A model generated the notes under the pieces. The model was not told the origin of the DNA, made no database searches, and saw nothing but the letters and a program-made list of their open reading frames with translations. A DNA stretch of 23,450 nucleotides from JACQFK01 sp041482015 (GTDB lineage: Bacteria > Planctomycetota > MHYJ01 > JACPRB01). The DNA lies in the NCBI GenBank assembly GCA_041482015.1, contig JBGPCZ010000094.1:1-23450 (forward strand), in the 5' to 3' direction. Below, in pieces: positions 21,622 through 23,450 of the stretch (position 1 is its first letter; each line of letters starts with the position of its first letter). The position numbers and the translations under genes were made by a program.

Positions 21622-21651
21622 TCTATAACGCTTGCGCCAGAAACCTGTCTA
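21622..21651 (-). promoter_or_regulatory. sigma70-type promoter of the SGNH esterase gene
   Basis: On the minus strand TAGACA (21646-21651) and TATAGA (21622-21627) are separated by 18 nt, each with one mismatch to consensus. The start near 21615 gives a UTR of about 35 nt holding the small hairpin at 21594-21607. This separates the esterase unit from the DUF4342 gene upstream. Confidence 0.55.
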
Positions 21652-21663
21652 TTCGCGCCAAGA

Positions 21664-21954
21664 CTAGGAGCGTGGAGTCCGTTTCCGCGTCGACTTGGCC
21701 TCGTCCCCCGGGACGACCCGCTCGATCTCGATGGAACATTCGGAGAGAAGGGCGACAATCGCGCCCACGGCGGCCAGCACCGGGGCGATCACCGCCCCCA
21801 CGACGCCGATCGTCAGGGGAAACTCCGCGACGCTCCGGCCCTTCTGCTTGATGACGATCCGGCGCGCGTTCCCTTTCTCGACAATTTGCTTCACCCGCTC
21901 GAGAAGTTCGCCCCCCTCGACCTTGATCTTCTCCCAGACCGTGCGCGTCGCCAT
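21664..21954 (-). CDS. DUF4342 domain protein
   Basis: A 96-residue protein consisting of a single DUF4342 domain: VWEKIKVEGGELLERVKQIVEKGNARRIVIKQKGRSVAEFPLTIGVVGAV is the recognisable family sequence with an amphipathic helix, a beta hairpin and the FPLTIGVVG entry to the hydrophobic segment (about 47-70, APVLAAVGAIVALL). A short basic tail follows. The family is of unknown function; the single hydrophobic segment suggests membrane association. The ATG is 4 nt after the amidohydrolase stop with AGGA overlapping that stop, so it is co-translated with it. Confidence 0.85.
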   Translation of the reverse strand: MATRTVWEKIKVEGGELLERVKQIVEKGNARRIVIKQKGRSVAEFPLTIGVVGAVIAPVLAAVGAIVALLSECSIEIERVVPGDEAKSTRKRTPRS

Positions 21955-21958
21955 GATC

Positions 21959-23404
21959 CTACGCGGGCATGCCGTCGTGATGGCGCAACAGGTCGATGAA
22001 CTCGCGGCGGGTCCGCGGACCGTACGTCGCGTACGTCCGCATCGGGCGCTCGAGGTAGGCCTGCTTGAGCTTCTCGATCTCGTCTTTCGGAAGGGCCTCG
22101 CGGACCTCCTTCACGTCGACCCCGTAGACCTTCGCCGCGTTCAGGCCGAAGATCTTTGCCTTGATCTCCTTCGTGAGGGCCGGGTACCCGTGCTTCTCCT
22201 GGAGCTCTTTGGAGATCTCGAACGCGCGGAACGCCTCGATCTGCGGCTGCGGCGTCCCGTACCAGATGGAATCCGTCCCCCAGACCACGCGGTCCTCGCC
22301 GACCTGCTTGAGCAGCTTGCCGAGCACGTGCGCCGCCTGCTCGGGCCGGCGCATCAGGATCCACCACGACGTCCCGATTTCCGCGTAGACGTTCGAGTTG
22401 GGCCGGATCCCGTTGTCTTCGAGCGATTTCAAAAGGACGTCCACGCCCCGCTCGGCGGTCGGATCGTACGGCCCCTCTTTCTTGTTCGGGTCGTAGCCGG
22501 AGTGGTAGACGATGAAGTTCATCTCCGGGAACCGCTTCGCCACCTTGCCGACGTCGCTCGCCAGCTCGTACGCCCTCGCCGGCAGGAACGGAAGCGGGAT
22601 CCCCTTGTGGCAGCAGATCAGCTTGACCCCCAGCTTCAGTGCCTTCTCGATGAACGGGATCCCGATTTTCTCGTCGTCCAGCCAGAATCCCTTCTTGTCC
22701 GGGCCCCAGGGCGTGTAGACCTTCCACGCCGCGATCTTCCGCTCGCCCGAGAGCTTCTCCATCCCGTCGAGCTGCGCCTCGAGCGGGTCGACGTTCGGCG
22801 TGACGAGGCCGTGGATGAGGAGCCGCTTCGACTTCCCCATCCGGTCCAGGATGTCCCTCGTCTCGGCGGCGTCCTTGTCGGGCATCGGGTTCTGCCCGAC
22901 CACCGCCGGCAGCGCCGAGAGCACCGCGACGGTCGTGTCGCTGTCGAGGAACATCTCCTTCGTGTAGAAATAGCGCGAGAACCCCTGGAGCGGATCCTTC
23001 TGTTTCCTCCGCCCCCCCTCCATCGCGCGGAGGACCGCCGCAAAGCCGGGGTTCTTCTCCTTCCACTCCCCGTCGGGCGTGATGTGATGCGTCTGGATGT
23101 CGAAGATGAACTCCTTCCCCTCCACCGCCTGCGCGGCGGCCCCGGGCTCGAGAAGCATGTCGGGCGTGATCCGGTAGAAACCGCCCCCCGCGCCGTAGAC
23201 GCGGTTGATCGTCGCGAGCGTCGCCGCCATCCCGCACGCGCCCGCCAGGAACGCCCGGCGCGACACGCCCGTCCGTCTCGCGTTCCGATCCGCGATCCGG
23301 TGGATCGTCTTCTCGGCCAGCTCTTCGCGCGACGTCTTCAAAGGGGGGAGATGCTCGCCGTTCGAGACCGGGTCGAAAGACAGCGGCAGGGGATCGTCAA
23401 TCAT
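21959..23404 (-). CDS. Tat-exported amidohydrolase (amidohydrolase 2 family)
   Basis: A 481-residue protein. The N-terminal 45 residues are polar, followed by a Tat signal SRRAFLAGACGMAATLA (48-64) with twin Arg49-50. The mature part is a TIM-barrel amidohydrolase: FDIQTHHITP (101-110) holds the metal-type His pair in place of the usual D.H.H, then LIHGLVTPNVDPLEAQL, LICCHKGIPLPF, FIVYHSGYDP, NVYAEIGTSWW and VVWGTDSIWYGTPQPQIEAF with the catalytic-type Asp. This matches PF04909-type decarboxylase/hydrolase relatives; the substrate is unknown. An AGGGG stretch precedes the ATG at 23404. Its promoter would lie in the last 46 bases or beyond the right edge. DUF4342 follows after 4 nt. Confidence 0.85.
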   Translation of the reverse strand: MIDDPLPLSFDPVSNGEHLPPLKTSREELAEKTIHRIADRNARRTGVSRRAFLAGACGMAATLATINRVYGAGGGFYRITPDMLLEPGAAAQAVEGKEFIFDIQTHHITPDGEWKEKNPGFAAVLRAMEGGRRKQKDPLQGFSRYFYTKEMFLDSDTTVAVLSALPAVVGQNPMPDKDAAETRDILDRMGKSKRLLIHGLVTPNVDPLEAQLDGMEKLSGERKIAAWKVYTPWGPDKKGFWLDDEKIGIPFIEKALKLGVKLICCHKGIPLPFLPARAYELASDVGKVAKRFPEMNFIVYHSGYDPNKKEGPYDPTAERGVDVLLKSLEDNGIRPNSNVYAEIGTSWWILMRRPEQAAHVLGKLLKQVGEDRVVWGTDSIWYGTPQPQIEAFRAFEISKELQEKHGYPALTKEIKAKIFGLNAAKVYGVDVKEVREALPKDEIEKLKQAYLERPMRTYATYGPRTRREFIDLLRHHDGMPA

Positions 23405-23450
23405 GGGAACCCCTCAAGAACGAAGGGAGATCTGGAGATGAGAGGAGATC

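Overview
The window is GC-rich bacterial DNA with 24 protein-coding genes, tightly packed, and no rRNA, tRNA, CRISPR array or insertion sequence that I can see. The gene content points to Planctomycetota, or less likely a Verrucomicrobia-like relative. The indicators are a PSCyt1/DUF1549/DUF1553 cytochrome-type protein paired with a DUF1501 protein, DUF1080 and DUF6797 secreted proteins, a XylR-type (LacI-like sensor plus AraC HTH) regulator, a Ser/Thr kinase, and many proteins with Sec, Tat or lipoprotein signals. This assignment rests on family recognition only.

Layout. 1-738 (-): N-terminal part of a Ser/Thr protein kinase, cut by the left edge, divergent from an NAD(P) operon (1050-4201, +). 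That operon holds a nicotinamidase-fold protein, glutamine-dependent NAD synthetase and NAD kinase, behind a good promoter and a roughly 160-nt GC-rich leader with several strong hairpins. 4205-5951 (-): an EamA-type permease and a secreted HExxH protein. 6092-9419 (+): an Lrp/AsnC regulator with a clear promoter and operator-like dyad, then a GAF-like protein, a small membrane protein, a TerB-like protein and a secreted TPR-cyclophilin. 9433-10167 (-): a DUF1080 lipoprotein. 10290-15271 (+): two tandem mini c-type cytochromes ending at a perfect terminator, a 44-residue lipoprotein, and the PSCyt1/DUF1549/DUF1553-DUF1501 pair. 15274-15388: an inverted-repeat element filling the gap between convergent genes. 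15387-18719 (-): a DUF6797 propeller protein followed by a serine hydrolase, divergent from the XylR-type regulator (18801-19970, +). 19892-23404 (-): a Tat-exported amidohydrolase and DUF4342 pair, then a sialate O-acetylesterase-like SGNH hydrolase translationally coupled to a second HExxH lipoprotein.

How it fits together. The left end is NAD(P) cofactor supply. The right two thirds look like an extracytoplasmic toolkit for modified carbohydrates: DUF1080, SGNH esterase, serine hydrolase, propeller protein, c-type cytochromes and a sugar-sensing-type regulator. The substrate cannot be read from sequence.

Items most worth a second look: the structured leader of the NAD operon; the loss of the catalytic Cys (Gly144) and a metal-binding His in the nicotinamidase-fold protein of that operon; a similar short palindrome about 15-30 nt upstream of the start codons of three separate secreted-protein genes (DUF1080, DUF6797, SGNH esterase); the tandem stand-alone PSCyt1-like cytochromes; and the 8-nt-periodic inverted repeat at 15274-15388.
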